From positions 40,469,738-40,533,737 of the forward strand of contig NC_052612.1 in assembly GCF_016545825.1 (NCBI RefSeq): a stretch of DNA of 64,000 bases. Reading direction: 5' to 3'. The DNA is from Eucalyptus grandis (Eukaryota; Streptophyta; Magnoliopsida; Myrtales; Myrtaceae). A program made the translations under genes and the position numbers. Shown one piece after another: positions 24,537-37,187 of this stretch. Each line of letters opens with the position of its first letter. Position 1 is the first letter of the stretch. Under the pieces are notes generated by a model. That model saw nothing but the letters and a program-made list of their open reading frames with translations. It had not been told where the DNA came from and did not search any database.

Positions 24537-27431
24537 TGTCACGCCCTGATCCTCGGGCACGCACACATCCTTCTCACTTGGTCGATTTTATAATGCGATA
24601 TCCTAGGACTAGTATCGCCGACCCTTTCATTTATTAAGCACATGCGGAAGCAGTTAAAATCCCCAGACAATAAAACGATGGGATAGAAAAGCAGGGCCAT
24701 ATTTTTCATATTGAAATTTATAACCAAACTTTTATACAAAACACAAACCAGAGCACTCTACAACTTTTTACTCTAAACTTTAATCACATCAAAAAGGAGA
24801 TCTCAAAATAAGATAAACTCTCAGCCATCCGGGCCGTACTCAAGGCCCTTCTCGGGATTATCTTCTTCTCCCAAAAATCTTTCTCCTTAAATTTCACCTC
24901 CGAGTTCTCCTTCTCATACTCTTCCTCATCAGCTCCTCAGCGGGGTCCTGAAATGTTTTTCCCCAAACCGGGATGAGACTACGTCTCAGCGAGTTCTACC
25001 CCACTAAGCCCAATTAGTAAACTATTATACTATAGGCTGCCTAAACACGCACAGGGCAGAGGACTTACCTTAGCCTCATACTCCACCTGCATATTAGCAC
25101 AGTTCAATAGGCACCCAAGCAATTACATCACAGATCAATATCTCGATCCATCGACCTAGTCGATTTCATGTCAATTCGACCATTCCCCAGTCGTTTCCCT
25201 TATTCAGGTTCAAATCGTACTCACGACTTCACAAGCATAGACTACCAAATTTCTTGGCAACAAATTACAGTCCCGAAGGACACGACCTATCTTTAGGTAG
25301 CAAATTACGGCCCAATGGGCGCGACCTTTAATGGTGGCAAATTACGGCCTTATCAGGCGCGACCCTTATCAGGTGGCAAATTACGGCCTTAACAGGCGCG
25401 ACCTTTAATAGGTGGCAATTTACGGCCCAACGGGCGCGACCTTTAATAGGTGGCAGATTACGGTCTTAACAGGCGCAACCGACTCCAAATTCGGTGGCAA
25501 ATCTCGGCCCAACTGGCATAGCCATACTTCGGCGGCTTCCAAGGTTCAACTCACAACCTCTCATAGTCAAATTCTAATTGAATACCGACATTGATCAATC
25601 TTGGGATGAATCCCCACATACTCATCAACTCACTCAATTTTCACACGATATTAACATACCGATGGATCTTAGCCAAGAGTATATTCAAATCACTCTCACA
25701 ATTCTACTCACTTTACAACTCAACAAAGCATTGCAAATGCTGAATAAACATACTTGGCCATTTACCAATCAATAATTCAATCTCAATCAATTCCAATCAA
25801 TTTAGGGTAAATCCCAAAATATCACAATTTATTTAATTCCATGCAACGTGGAGCTCAAATAAATAAACGGACTGCGCCACGACGATCAGCACGAGATTTT
25901 GGTCGTCGGCCATCAAAATCTTAATTTCCGAAAAATAATTAATTAATTTATTAATTTCGAAAATTAAATAATTAATATTAAAAATTCAATTTAGCTCAAA
26001 ATAAAGCCCGATTAAATAAACGAACTTCACCACGGTCATCAGCATATTATTCCGGTCCCAGGCCATCTCAGTTGAATTTTGGAAAATAAATAATTATTTA
26101 ATTTAATTCCGAAAATTAATATTTAAATACTGAAAATTCCACTTAGGCCCGAAAAGCCTAATTGGAGCCCACTAAGGGTCGGGAAAATCCCGAGGCACTT
26201 CCAATAATTAGTAGACCACGTCTACTTGCTAATTGCGCAATCAATTTATCTAAATCACATCACAATTGACTAATAATTGCTAATTTATTCTAATCTAACA
26301 ACCTAAACATAATTAATTAAAACTAAACCAACCTTAAGCATAATTAGCCAACTAATCAGGGATTAGTGAGATTACTCACCAAATCGCGCGCAAATCGGAT
26401 CAATCCAACGGCGGCGACGCGAGGAACGATACTTCCTAAAGCACGGCTCGGGTTCGAGGCCCGGAAACGGCCCAAAACGGGCCCGAACCAGCTGGCAACC
26501 CATTTCGTGGGTTTCTGCCCTTGGCTGGTCGGAGCAGATCCAGCGGCCAAAACAGCGAGGGAAGGCCGGCGAAGGACGAGGGGGACGCGGGGAAGTCCGG
26601 CGGGGGCGGGCGGTGGCCGAGAGGTGGCGGACGGTGGCTGGTAGGTGCGGAACAGGCGAAACGGGGCTGATTCGCGGCGGCAGGCGTGCGCGGACGGCGG
26701 ACGGCGGCGGGCGCACGGCGAGCGGCTGTCGCGGGCGTCTGGCGGTGTGCGGCGGCGGGACGGGCGGCGACGAGCTGCGGCCAGTTCTGGTTTGCTCGCG
26801 AAGAAAGAAGGAGAAGAAGAAGCTGGTTCGTCATGTGCGGGAAGGAAGAAAGAGAGAGGAGAGAGAAGAGAGAGGTAAGCATTGACTGGTCAAAGAGGAA
26901 AAGAGAGAGAGAATAGGCGGTGGGGAAGGGTTTCGCACGAGGGGGAGGGAAAGAAGAGAGAGAAGAGAGAGAAAAAAAGAAAAAGAAAGAAAAGAAGAGG
27001 GAGGGAGAGAAAAGAAATAACTAATATAACACCACATGGTATTATTTTTTCTTTTCTTTTCTTTTCTCTTTCCCTTTCTATTTTCTTTTGGTCTTCAATT
27101 TTTCTTCCGATAATTTCTTTCTTGAAATTTCGGACTCGTCAATAAATTGACGAGCGATGAGACAATGTCCTAAAAAAAAGGATTATGACATGCTTAAAAT
27201 TCGATTCCGAAATCGAGTTCAATTTCGTGGTTAAAAATCTGTCGACGTGATTTTAGTCCAATCCAACAAATTGAGTAGCTTTTAGGGATTTTTACTGCAG
27301 ATACATCCCTTAACGGCTTCACTCAATAGGTTAGTTAACTCGTGAGTGATCGGCTCGAGAAAAGGACCGTAAACACGTTGACGAAATGCCCATTTCACTT
27401 TATCGAAGCGGGGTCGAATTTCAGGATGTCA
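24537..27431. mobile_element. Solo LTR of a different retrotransposon family (2895 bp)
   Basis: Begins TGTCACGCCC and ends AGGATGTCA, flanked on both sides by GCGAT (24532-24536 and 27432-27436). The uninterrupted sequence is present in the sister LTR near 19452-19460 with a single GCGAT, so this is a clean insertion. No internal region or second LTR is present. It includes a tandem array, an AT-rich stretch (25920-26330) and a GC-rich stretch (26390-26960) whose long frames on both strands I take as non-coding. The sense strand is not certain. Confidence 0.85.
25250..25535. repeat. Tandem repeat within the solo LTR, about 43-bp unit
   Basis: About six units built on GGTGGCAAATTACGGCC and GGCGCGACCTTTAATAGG. 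Confidence 0.88.
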
Positions 27432-28249
27432 GCGATGCTCGGCACAGCAAAGGACTAGAAGCGCGGGGATCACTAGAAACCTGCAAATAAGGAACAAACG
27501 TGGATGGCAACGTGATCGGACTGAGGCTTGTCTTTTAGCTATCCGTGTGTGATTCCCTTAATGCTTTTGACGCTGGGCAGAATTTGGAACGATGAAAGAC
27601 GACGAACGGCGGCCAGATCCGAGGTCGTGGCCACCTCCAATGACCAACGCAGATTATTTTCCTTCCAGCCAATTCCTCTTTTTTGAAGCACCCTCACGTC
27701 ATGGCTTTTCTTCCGCCGATCCCCCTAAAAAAGTGACAACCCCTCTTGTGCGGCCGTATGTTCAATTTGTGGTCTACGAAATCCTACGCGAAAAACCTTT
27801 TTATATGCTAAAGATTAGGGTTTTAATTTCCATTTCAAATCAACATCCGCAAAGATTTCTTTTTCGCACGCAATATCACTTTTTTATTTTCCACATCTCT
27901 TGATTTTATCGCCTAAAGATAAGATCATAACCCAATTTTCTTAAATTCCAAAAATTCACCATAATATTATTTCAAATCTCCATTTAGGTCATTTTTGTCA
28001 TTAAAAGAAAACGGGCTAGGGCCAATTTACTTGCTTCGTGGGCTTAGTTCGACCTGCTAAATTAAAGCTTAGAATCACTAAATCAAACCCATTTGTCACC
28101 AACCCAATGTAAATGCAAATTAAAACATAAATGCACCTAAAACTATATGCTATGCAATTGACTATTTTTTCAGGGATAAAATTAACCATTAATTTTTTAA
28201 TGCAATAAATGACTAAATGGGTCGCCAAAATTTAGGTGTCAACAATATT

Positions 28250-28535
28250 TGTTGGGGTGTCTGACTTCTGTCAAAGACACCGGTAGGAACCCGACCTTTC
28301 TCGGGAGAATGCGCCGACCTTTCTCAGGGCACCAATTTGTTGAGGGTGCCTGACCTCAATCAAGGACACCGGTTGATACCTGACCTTTCTCGAGAGATGC
28401 GCCAACCTTTCTCAGGGCATCGTTTTTTTTTTTTTGGTGTCTAATCTTCGTCAAGGACACGGGATGGCTCCCAACCTTTCTTGGGGGATGCGCCGACCTT
28501 TCTCAGGGCATCTATTTATTAAGTGCCTGGACATT
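28250..28535. repeat. Tandem array of element 1, continuation across the nested insertion
   Basis: Units contain CGACCTTTCTCAGGGCA and TCAAGGACACCGG, about 80-90 bp each. It continues the array interrupted at 17204 by element 2. Confidence 0.85.
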
Positions 28536-28539
28536 TATA

Positions 28540-28905
28540 GGCATTTTGAAAGAGTACCTAGATATTCATAAGTACTAACCTGGAGGATATTTAGGCCTTT
28601 GCAGGCGTCGAAATGGGTACTTGAATGATTACAAGTACAAACTCTTGGAGGATACCTGGATGATCACAAGTATCGAAAGGGTCATTGGATGATCACAAGT
28701 ACAAACTCTTGGGGGATACGTGGATGATCACAAGTATCGAAGGGGTACTTAGATGATCACAAGTACAAACTCTTGAAGGATACCTGGATGATCACAAGTA
28801 TTGAAGGGGTACTTGGATGATCATAAGTACAAACTCTTGGGGGATACCTGGATGATCACAAGTATCGAAGGGGTACTTGGATGATCACAAGTACAAAAAT
28901 CTGAA
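28540..28905. repeat. Tandem array with TGGATGATCACAAGTA core
   Basis: About 60-bp double units alternating GATACCTGGATGATCACAAG and GGGTACTTGGATGATCAC, about five double copies. Confidence 0.9.
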
Positions 28906-28914
28906 GGAAGAATT

Positions 28915-29470
28915 AAGGGCATACCTGAGATATTCGTGAAGGTCTCTCACCTCCTGGTATGTGGAAATATTGAGGATGGGTCTCTCATATTCGTGAAGGT
29001 CTCTCACCTCCTGGTAGTGGGAATATCGAGGACGTACCTGGGATATTCATGGAGGTCTCCTAGCTCCTGGTAGTTGGGGAATATCGAGGACGTACCTTGG
29101 ATATTCATGAAGGTCTCTCACCTCCTGGTAATTGGGAATATTGAGGGCGTACCTGAGATATTCGTAAAGGTCTCTCACCTCCTGGTAATGGGAATATCGA
29201 GGACGTACCTTAGATATTCATGAAGGTCTCTCACCTCCTGATAATTGGGAATATCGAGGGCGTACCTAATATATTCGTGAAGATCTCTCACCTCCTGGTA
29301 ATTGAAAATATCAAGGGCGTTCCTTGGATATTCGTGAAGGTCTCTCACCTCCTAGTAATGGGAATATCGAGGGCGTGCCCCACATATTCGTGAAGGTCTC
29401 TCACCTCCTGGTAATTGGGAATATCGAGGGTGTACCTTGGATATTCGTGAAGGTCTCCCACTTCCTGGCA
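28915..29470. repeat. Tandem array, about 57-bp unit, about ten copies
   Basis: The phrases GGTCTCTCACCTCCTGGTA and GGGAATATCGAGGGCGTACC alternate with few changes. Not a CRISPR: there are no unique spacers. Confidence 0.92.
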
Positions 29471-29689
29471 ACATAAACTTGAACGTAGCACAAGGCTTAC
29501 CTGGAAGGCCGCATGCACTCAAAAGGGCTGGAACACCTGGGTAGCAATGGTGAATATCTTGGAATACTTGGATGAACACAAGTATTCAATGATACGATCT
29601 GGGACCACTTAGGCAGGTCCAAGTGTAAGAAAGCATACATGGGTAGGCGCAGGCACACAAAGCAGTGGAATGCTTGAACAGCTATTATT

Positions 29690-30135
29690 ATTTGGGGACA
29701 ACTCAGGCAAGTTGAGTGTCATGAAAAGGGAGTACCTAGAGGGCGGTGGGTACTTAATGATATGGGGATACCTAGACAGAAGTAGGTATTCAAAGATAAA
29801 AGGATACTTGGTCAGTCACAAGTATCAATACTCTGGGGACAACTTGAACAGGTCGAGTGTCAGGGAAAATGAGTATCCGAATGGTGGCCAATACTCAAAG
29901 ACAATGGGGATACCTAGACAACAGTAGGTATTCAATGATAAATGGATACTTGGTCAGTCACAAGTATCAATACTCTGAGGACAACTCGAATAGGTCGAGT
30001 GTCAATAAGAGGGAGTACTCGGCAAGTGGTGGGTACTCAAAGACAATGGGATACTAAGACAGTTGCAAGCACCCAAACTCAAGGGATGACTTGAATAGGT
30101 CGAGCGTCAAGAAGAGAGTACCTGGACAGTGGTAG
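29690..30135. repeat. Tandem array, about 107-bp unit, about four copies
   Basis: Units contain CAGTCACAAGTATCAATACT, then ACAACTCGAATAGGTCGAGT and a GGGTACTCAAAG-type phrase. It is related to the neighbouring array by the CACAAGTA core. Confidence 0.88.
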
Positions 30136-33100
30136 ACAAATGGGGATAAGGATATGCTTATCTAGTAATATCTCTAATCTCTAAGAGTATGTCTGCTATT
30201 TGCACAATATGCACACATGATTGTATATGCTGTAAATTCATGAATTTAAATGAGATTCATGCATGACAACTTTGTCAGTTTTGCATCATCTGAGTTCCAC
30301 TAGGGAAGATTTTGAAGGACAACCTTTATTTAGAATGTAAATGTCTTGAGCATGCTAGATGAGGGACTTTCAGTCTAAAATGACTTTTCACTCACTCTCA
30401 TGGAAAATGCTGTTTATCTTGACCATTGATGCAAGATTTATAAGGACTACATTATCTCATTGTCATCATGTGAGCAGGGGTCAGAGTATTCTCGCAAATG
30501 GTATTACTATACCAATATGAGAGGCCTTTTGTTGAAATTGTGATGAAGGCTTGGTCAATGACTTATCAAGGGGACCAACAAGGTCATGGCTTTGTGAAAA
30601 GATGCTGGATGATCATCTCTAGGTTTGCAAGTCAAGAATCCTATGAAAAGAGATAGAATAATCTTGCTCGTACTTCTTGGAGTGATACTTATAAACATAC
30701 GGAATCCTACGTTAATTGAAGTGCCCTAGTCTGAAGAAACTTTTTACAAGAGGGATGTGACGTAGACTTGGCTACTTTGTCAAAAGGTGAGAGTTGGTGA
30801 TCGCCTTAGCATTGTCACCAATCTTTCTTCTTACTGTTAGATGGAGGTTCCATTAATTGAGCCACAGCAGCAATTTTTCTTGGCTGTATTTTTTGTTTAG
30901 GGGGCATTGGCCCTGCTTTTACCAAGCACATTGTTTTTTCATGCCCCTATTTTTTATTTTGTTTTTCATCCATGGGCATTAACCTTGCTTTTACTAGGTA
31001 CACTGCTTTTTTATGCCCTTGTTTTTTCATTCTTGTCGTTAGAGGAACTGGCTTAGGCAGGTTCAGGCACGACATTGTTGTTAGACTCTTGAGTCTTCAT
31101 CTTCAGCTAGCGCTCTGGGCTATGGAAATAACTTCTACTTTGTCTCAATGTGAGGGTAAAATTACAGACTCACTTGGGTTGTACAATGCATACAAGTGCA
31201 TAGAGAAGGAATTGTTCTTCGTCATTCTAAGGCACTTAAATTAACCACGTGTTCATATGCAATAAAGACACCCGAAGATTGATGCAAGTGCGAGCAAGAA
31301 AATTTCTATCTCTCTTCTCACCTTGTGATGCTGCTTCGCCTCCAATTTGCCCCAATGTGGGGTGGTTCTTAACGGGGGTAGGACAGAAATTTCACCAATG
31401 TATGGGCTCAATGGGGTGAGCAATGAAATACCTCTCACTGTTTTGGTTATCGTACCATTTGTGAGAGAACTCTTTACCCTGCAATCATGGAATCTTTTGC
31501 ACTCATCTCACAAGTGTATAGATGGGGGGGGACTGTGTGTGGGATATGGCTTGCCTTTCATCATCCTAATGCACCTCATCCAATATGTTCGATCAATCTT
31601 GTATTCTTCACTTAGCTGTCTATTCTAATAATCCTTGTAGATTCAGTGATCTAGATAGACAAAATCATCATGCAAAAATCCATTTGGAAAAGGCATGCAG
31701 TATTTTAAACATGAGAGAGTTTGTACTCTCAAAACAAATGAATGGTTCAAACAAAAATCCTATTTATAGCTTTAGGGATTAATAAAACAGTGTTTCCAAA
31801 TATGTTAAATCTTGAATATCAAAAAGATTATTCACAAATGGGTGTCAATGGTTGTCCCTATTGATTAGGGATATGACACATAAATGATCAACCAATGTTG
31901 GGGATCTGATCATTGATTTGACGGGTCTTATGCTTTTTGCCCTCAAAAGAGAAGATGGCCATTTCAAGCAGGTGAATTGAGGGGTGAGCTTATCGATATT
32001 TGAGTGCCATTTCATGCTTCTCATTGATTTGTTATCATTGCTTTGATAGTCAAGTGTGTTCCTACAAAGAAAAGGAAATATGTTAGTCATGAACTCTTTC
32101 AGGAGTCGAACAACTGGAAACGATACAACATTACCCTTCACTGGTTTGCAAAGATGATTGGGTGAACTGAAGTGAGAGGGATATAAAAGACATCTTCCAT
32201 AGTCTTACATCCCTGTTTTTTCGTTAGGTCAAATATTTTATTTTCTGAATTGGCTCTCGGATGACACGTCATTTCATTTTACCACGAAGCTAGGTGAATT
32301 TGATGGGGTCATTTCCACGTACTCGATGACAGTCCTTTTGCACGAAGTCAATATTGATTTTGTACCAAACCTAACCATCAAGTTTGGCTCTTGAATCTTG
32401 ATGCTTCCTACCGATAGAGAAAATGTGTCAAAAATGAGTTCAGAGAGAAGGATTATTGGAAACAATACCAAATTGCTCTTCTCCAAAGTTTGTATTTGCT
32501 AACTCCTAGGGATATTTGAATGTCAATGACAGCCTCTTCGTCTTGACACGATTCGACATTTCTTTCAATTGGCCTTCCTCATTCATGGCCATGTATGCAT
32601 GATTGATGGTCATTGATTCATCTTCAACGCATTCCTTCTATGGAATTTTGTCTTTGACCATATGACCATTAGCAACATTGAGCAAACTCATATACTTCAA
32701 GCTTCCATGGAATTTGAGATAGACAATCAAAACCTCCAATTCTCTGATAGCAATCACTTCTTGGGAGAACATGCGTCTGGAACAAGAAGTGAGGTTTCCA
32801 AGTTCTATGGTCATCATCTGAATGGGGGGCTAGAGACCACTTCAACTATTTGGATTTTCTCCCTATTGACAGTAGTCAATTCAAAGGAAGAGGAGAAATT
32901 CTTTTTCTGCACTTCTTGTCTTGTCAAAGCTAGAAATCCCAGTAATGAAACCATAGCATCTAGTTGCTCGGGCATGCTGTGGGCAAAAAGATATTGCTCG
33001 GACTTGAGATGAAGGAGTTGGGCAGAGCGAGGTGGAGTGCATAGAGCTCCTGGGGATGGCTGCAAAATGGGAAGGACGGCAGCATTTGATTTCAACCGTT

Positions 33101-33800
33101 ATATGCCTTGATTTCAATCATATGTATGTGCCTATTACGTCCTATTTTTGGTTTCTTGTAAATAGAAAATAGAGGACATCATTTCCAAAATCATACTCAG
33201 AGAATAAAACTTACCTTCTTTGAAGTGGGATGATCTTTTCTGTTTGCCTCTGTTTTCTTGGTAGGGTGTCTTTGAATTTAGCGAGTTCACATGATGCGCC
33301 AGCTTCAAATGCCCCATATCACACTAAGTCAAAGGGGATGATATTTTGAGACACAAAGTGAATAAATTAAAAAACAAACATGATTAAATTTAACATCTTG
33401 TTTTGACAAAAGCTTTTGTTAATGAAATATTTTTGTTTTCAAAAGTATATATCTTTGGGGGTGGGGAAAAGAGCATGAGGAAGCCCAGCCCTCACTACTA
33501 TTCTTAGATGATATTTTTTTTCATGGTTGGATAGCATCACCATGCTGGTTTGGAATACCGCATCATGCTCTCAAAACAAAATATTAGAACTATACATTAG
33601 ATTACTGGAAAATACAACAGTAGCACACTAGACAGGATGAGAAACATGAACTTATAAAAACAAGCAAGACCCATGAAAACTCCTATGAAAAAGGAGCACT
33701 TTGATAGTGTTGATTCTAAAATCAAGTGCCTGAGAGTTCATCGCCTCCAGTAGACTCAAAGTATTCGCATGAGAGGATCACTTCATTGAAGCTACGGAAG
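30136..33800 (-). other. Non-coding internal region of element 1
   Basis: No reverse transcriptase, RNase H, protease or integrase motif is visible in any frame here, although pol would be expected between gag and the 3' region. Parts resemble element 2 (21600-23800). Only short frames occur and none resembles a family I know. Confidence 0.65.
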
Positions 33801-33814
33801 TGCAAACCATGTAA

Positions 33815-34260
33815 CTAACAACGATGCTTGCGAGATAAAGCTCTTATGAACAGCTTCATCATTTCTTCTTCGACTAGTTGAGGGTAGGTTTGCATTATTA
33901 AAGCCTTCCACCTTTCTCCATATGCCTCGAAAACCTTCATTGGTCTTCTTCTAAAGTGAACCAAGTTCTCGCAAGGTAGTTCAGTTCTAATCTGGCTTTG
34001 ATATTGAAGCAGGAATGCAGAAGATAGCTCATTCCAATCTCTCATGAGGTAGATATCTGCTATGATGAACCATTACAATGCAGGCCCTATAAGACTTTCT
34101 TGGAAGGCTTGAGTTGTGAATGACGTTGGGTTGTAGTGTCGACTTATTTTAGTGTGGAGATATTGCAAATGAGCCACGGGGCAAGTTGTGTCATTATACT
34201 TGCGGAGATTAGGTATCCACGTCTCTCCAGGGGTCATGATCCTATGAGTGCAAGACAGGC
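33815..34260 (-). pseudogene. Degenerate retrotransposon gag domain (element 1)
   Basis: Minus-strand translation gives the plant gag pattern: TFDxxLxGPAL then W in the form SLIGPAL-stop-WFII, then WNELSSAFLLQY, then FEAYGERWKALIMQTYPQLV followed by EEEMMKLFIRAL. These resemble the retrotransposon gag (capsid) family of Ty3 elements, in particular the AxRWRELA..V.P.L.E.E segment. At least one stop lies inside. It would have formed the capsid part of element 1. No zinc knuckle is seen after it. Confidence 0.7.
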
Positions 34261-35109
34261 TTGATGTATCCTAGTTAGGCCACTGGTTTTCCCATTGCAT
34301 ATTCATTATAGTGGTGAATTATGCTGCTTCAAGAAAGCTGGACTCTATCAAGATCATCCCATTGCTTTCTTCTGGGTCAAAATCACCAAACGAGGATGAG
34401 GCATTTAAGATATCTTCATCGTCAGGTGACAAGCTTAGTAGTTCATTGGGATCATAGCGGATAAGGACAAATGTTCCCTCTTCTAACGGGCTTTCGATCC
34501 ATGAGTGTGGGAGGCAGTCATACGAGGAGTGGCTATTTTCATTTGTATAGTACTAGTAGCCTTCATGATTGTATCATAGGGACTGGTAGCCTTCAGGATT
34601 GTATCTCGGGGATGGTAGCTTTCAGGGTTATCTTCTAGGGGAATGCTCGAAGTTTTGGTGTGGTGACTATCAAATTTTGCCTATACTCAATGGTAGATAT
34701 GAATTGATTTGTTTCTTTCTTGACTTGGCTCTGGACCTTTTGAGTAAAGTCCTTCATTTTGCCAGCTAGACTTTATCAAGGGGATAGGGAGATGGTGGAG
34801 CTTTGCTTGCCAGGTTGATGGGGGTCGGCATTCTTTGAACCCTAGCTCTTGTAGTTAGCTTGGAGAGCTATCTTGTCGTGCCCTGGTCTTGAACAGGCTT
34901 TGTGGTTTTTGACTTTGTACATAGGCTCCTTGTCTTTCCTAGTGGGAAACTTTTAGCAATAGCAGGATCCATCTACCATGCAAGGTTGCATCAGTATTTT
35001 GCCCATTTATCATGCAAGGCTTCATCGACATCTTCTTCCCTATCTGTGTGTTCTAACGGCTCCTCGTGCTTCGTGACCATCGGTTCTTCATGCTCCGGGA
35101 CTGTCGGCT

Positions 35110-35480
35110 CTTTGTAGGGCAAGGTGATGTTGGCGTTGATGTCAATATCATATTCTTAGCGGAAAGCATTGGTTACTTCCCCCTAGGTCTTAGGGAGATT
35201 AATTCTTCTTATGATGTACCACTGCAAGGTGGGGCCAATCACGTTTGATTGGTACGATTGAATCATCCTTCAGACTAGGGAGGCTTGCAAGTAGGCCCTT
35301 AGGCCAGAGGTATTGGTGTACCTCTCGCATTCAAGCACTTTGAACTCTTCAGGGATTTTAGATAAGTCCATGGGCTCTTGCCCCTGCAATTGGCTCAATT
35401 TCTTCATGATCTTTGCGAACTGTCTATCCTATTGGTTATCCTCTGGCAAATTCGCGGGTGTGGTGTTTAAAGCAGCTATA
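35110..35480 (-). pseudogene. Second, partial gag-like segment (element 1)
   Basis: Minus-strand translation reads EEFKVLECERYTNTSGLRAY, a stop, and then SNVIGPTLQWYIIRRI. This repeats the front half of the capsid pattern seen at 33815-34260 (GPALxWFII) about 1.1 kb upstream in element sense. It continues into an acidic linker (PEHEEPMVTKHEEP) with stops. It is either a partial duplication of gag or a diverged preceding module. Confidence 0.5.
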
Positions 35481-36038
35481 GAGTTTGGCTTGGCTTAAGT
35501 GGATTCCATTTGCCTTGAGAGTTGTTGAAGGACAATGGACATTTGTCCTATGCTATCTTCAATGTCTACGAGGTGATTTTGTACATCATTCTAATCAGGC
35601 CCTATTATGTGAGGTCATTCATGGGCAGCTGGTGGCTGGCGATTCATAATTACCTGGCCACAAAAACACTCAATGAGCATAAGAGTAGACAAAGATTGAT
35701 CCATGACAACGGTCTAACTGTTTTTATTTATTGAAAAAGACTTTTATAGAGAACAGACTTCTAACATCTAAAACTTGAAATGATGGAACGAAATACTAGG
35801 TATTAAACAAAAGTCCTTAAATAATGAGATAAAACTTTCATAATATTGACACTAGGGGGCACATGATTGCCATTTTATATGCAACGAGGAGTCTTGTTCT
35901 TGCAAAGGTGTTTGCTTTCTTAGATTGGCTCTTGGATTGGCTTTGAGGCATGTATCCAGCTTATTCCCTAATCCCTTTGCATAAGCTCTGTTTGCTCGTG
36001 TTGGCTGATCTCACTAATTGGGTGAAGGATCAAGGGCT

Positions 36039-37187
36039 TCAAATTTGTCGGGATGTGATGGTTGTGGATGTAAGATTCCAAGGCGTGATGGGCCTTTTCC
36101 TGTCCCTTAAGTCCTTCAGGTACCAGAATCCTCTTGCGGTGGCATTTGCTCCATGTTTCTTCGATAATGGCAATCTTGAATGTGTAGTCACGGCTTTGAT
36201 GGGTGAAATGAAGTGGATGGATCTTTCTCTTGGAAAGTGGTGGGATCTCCTAAAGGACTCTATACTGTCGAGCCATCCTATATAGGTAATAGGGAGTGGC
36301 GCCAATGAGGTTGAGCAACGGAATTGGATGACTACGTCTATAAACAAAGGGAGCTCTCTTTCCATGAAACCAACCAGCACACCATTGGAATGTCATAGAA
36401 GCGGCGTGTCTTAGGAAATTTATCCAGTTAAAATAGTTTTGGTTGGGAATGTATGGTCCTAGGATCACAAATTTTTGTAATGTATTTTTGAAATTGTTTG
36501 TTTTAGATGATTGCATGAGGCATCATAATTCGCTTAGGTGAAAAAGAACCAAACCTACAAAATTTTCGGGGACTTGCATGATTTTTTCCGTGTTTTCTTT
36601 AAAACGATTAAGAGACAAAAACATTTCAGTTAAAATCATGTTGACACAATTTTGCCCTCTCAAAACCTGATCAACCACCCATGCCATTGAGGGACTTATG
36701 GCGTTTCTTTGATGGGGAAAAATGATGAACCCGAAAAAGGCTAGAATGAAAATTTCACTTTTTTGTGTCATGGGTTGATTTTCAAAACAGGCAATCAAAA
36801 ATGCTAGTGGGCATGTATTATGGTTATTTTCAAGAATTTACCTTATAACATGGACTTCAGTTCTTAAAAGTTGCGCTAATTTACACAATGGGTCAATGCC
36901 TGTTAATGTCCTAATAAGCCTATTCTCGAGAGACTTTCCAGTGATGATGCTGTATTCCTCTAGAGTTGGGGTTAGCTTGAACCCGCCGAACATAAAAGTG
37001 GATGTCCTCGGGCACCAGAAATGTGCCATGGCCTATAAGACTTCAAGACGAACAAGGATTTGGAACAACGATAGGAGATGACCGACTTTGGCTTTGACGT
37101 ACTCTTGGGCAAATTGGTCCAATCGACCCCACCATCTAAAGAGCTCTGCTTTGGGGGCGGGAATAAACTAGATATCATCTCTCCCAT
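36039..37187 (-). pseudogene. Plant-mobile-domain-like N-terminal module of element 1 gag region
   Basis: Minus-strand pieces in different frames read, in order, AHFWCPRTSTFMFGGFKLTP with TLEEYSIITG (36838-37029), FILAFFGFIIFPHQRNAISP with LTEMFLSLNRF (36523-36798), and LLNLIGATPYYLYRMARQYR (36250-36516 and overlapping). This order resembles the plant-mobile-domain/DUF7745-type region found at the start of gag in some Tat/Ogre-like elements. It is broken by frameshifts. The domain assignment rests on pattern recall. Confidence 0.55.

Larger units (their letters stand above)
17210..28244 (-). mobile_element. Element 2: LTR retrotransposon nested in element 1
   Basis: Both edges are flanked by ATATT (17205-17209 and 28245-28249), a 5-bp target duplication. 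The left LTR is complete (17210-20274). The right LTR is truncated (24045-28244) and carries a solo LTR of another family. Sense is minus: the polypurine tract is at 20275. The internal part (20275-24044) holds tandem arrays and non-coding sequence related to the 3' region of element 1 (compare 21900-22400 with 30240-30700). No gag or pol remains; the primer-binding side and the 5' internal region were deleted. Without the nested LTR it is about 8.1 kb. Confidence 0.88.
24045..28244 (-). repeat. Truncated 5' LTR of element 2, split by a solo LTR
   Basis: 24045-24536 matches 18968-19464, and 27437-28244 matches the following stretch to 20274. The first about 1.76 kb of the LTR (the U5 side in sense orientation) is missing together with the primer-binding site. 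Confidence 0.87.

Noticed and set aside
26356..26916. GC-rich frames on both strands
   Set aside because: Inside the solo LTR; no family resemblance.
28915..29470. CRISPR-like regular repeats
   Set aside because: The whole 57-bp unit is repeated without unique spacers, and the context is a plant retrotransposon.
32662..33012. 116-codon plus-strand frame
   Set aside because: Antisense to element 1 internal sequence, no recognisable domain.
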